5,071 bases of DNA from Acidiferrobacteraceae bacterium (lineage in GTDB: Bacteria > Pseudomonadota > Gammaproteobacteria > Arenicellales > UBA868), in contig PCBE01000036.1 of NCBI GenBank assembly GCA_002731295.1, positions 203 to 5,273 on the forward strand. The letters run 5' to 3'. The position numbers and the translations under genes were made by a program. The notes under the pieces were generated by a model. That model did not search any database, had not been told where the DNA came from, and saw only the letters and a list, made by a program, of their open reading frames with translations. The first letter of the stretch is position 1, and each line of letters opens with the position of its first letter. This document shows, piece by piece, positions 4,985 through 5,071 of this stretch.

Positions 4985-5071
4985 TCATTTGTCGCCAGTC
5001 AGGTAAGCCAGCGGATTGGCCGGATCGATACCATCCATAAATGGTTTCCCACGATCCTGATGAGTGATCTG
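4985..5071 (-). CDS. C-terminal end of an unidentified protein (cut by window edge)
   Basis: Read in the frame starting at 5071, the minus strand gives 28 codons and a TGA stop at 4987-4985. The peptide includes GKPFMDGIDPANPLAYL and ends TGDK. I do not recognise the family. Support for a real gene is indirect: the reading is open to the window edge, the composition is protein-like, and it ends just before a good promoter for the next gene on the same strand. The fragment is too short for coding statistics. No separate terminator is visible between this stop and the bmt promoter, so its transcript would run into the riboswitch and its terminator. Confidence 0.55.
   Translation of the reverse strand, partial: QITHQDRGKPFMDGIDPANPLAYLTGDK

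Noticed and set aside
4855..5040. Plus-strand open frame of 61 codons at the right end
   Set aside because: It runs antisense through the riboswitch and the minus-strand gene end, has no ribosome binding site, and shows no recognisable motif.

Overview
The window looks like ordinary chromosomal DNA of a proteobacterium, with a GC content of roughly half judged by eye. Three signs point that way: a proteobacterial-type GshB, a betaine-homocysteine methyltransferase with a SAM-II-like leader RNA, and a tRNA-Arg(CCU) interrupted by a group I intron. The last two are best known from Alphaproteobacteria. The tRNA encodes its own CCA, which also fits Gammaproteobacteria, so I do not place it to class. 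I see no insertion sequence, phage gene or CRISPR array.

Layout. (1) 1-152, minus strand: the first 50 codons of a dimethylglycine/sarcosine dehydrogenase-type flavoenzyme. (2) 153-495: a divergent intergenic region with a plausible minus-strand promoter. (3) 496-1815, plus strand: an NCS2 permease with purine (xanthine/urate)-type signature residues, followed by a strong hairpin. (4) 1960-2259, plus strand: a tRNA-Arg(CCU) gene split after the anticodon by a 222-nt group I intron (1998-2219) with no ORF and with P1 to P9 all recognisable. (5) 2312-2746, plus strand: a small RDD-family membrane protein. (6) 4796 down to 2808, minus strand: a two-gene operon of betaine-homocysteine S-methyltransferase and glutathione synthetase. 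(7) 4836-4974, minus strand: the leader of that operon, made of a promoter, a SAM-II-type aptamer and an intrinsic terminator placed before the methyltransferase start. (8) 4985-5071, minus strand: the last 28 codons of an unidentified protein.

How the genes work together. The methyltransferase would use glycine betaine to turn homocysteine into methionine and release dimethylglycine. A flavoenzyme of the type at the left edge would oxidise dimethylglycine or sarcosine. Methionine is the precursor of S-adenosylmethionine (SAM), so an aptamer that senses SAM and stops transcription before the methyltransferase closes a feedback loop. Glutathione synthetase lies 33 nt downstream on the same strand with no visible promoter of its own, so the same switch probably controls it too.

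The two most notable items are the RNA elements: the attenuator-type SAM-II riboswitch on a betaine-dependent methionine/glutathione operon, and the self-splicing intron in tRNA-Arg(CCU). Both were found by reading the sequence and base pairing by hand. A covariance-model search would settle each.
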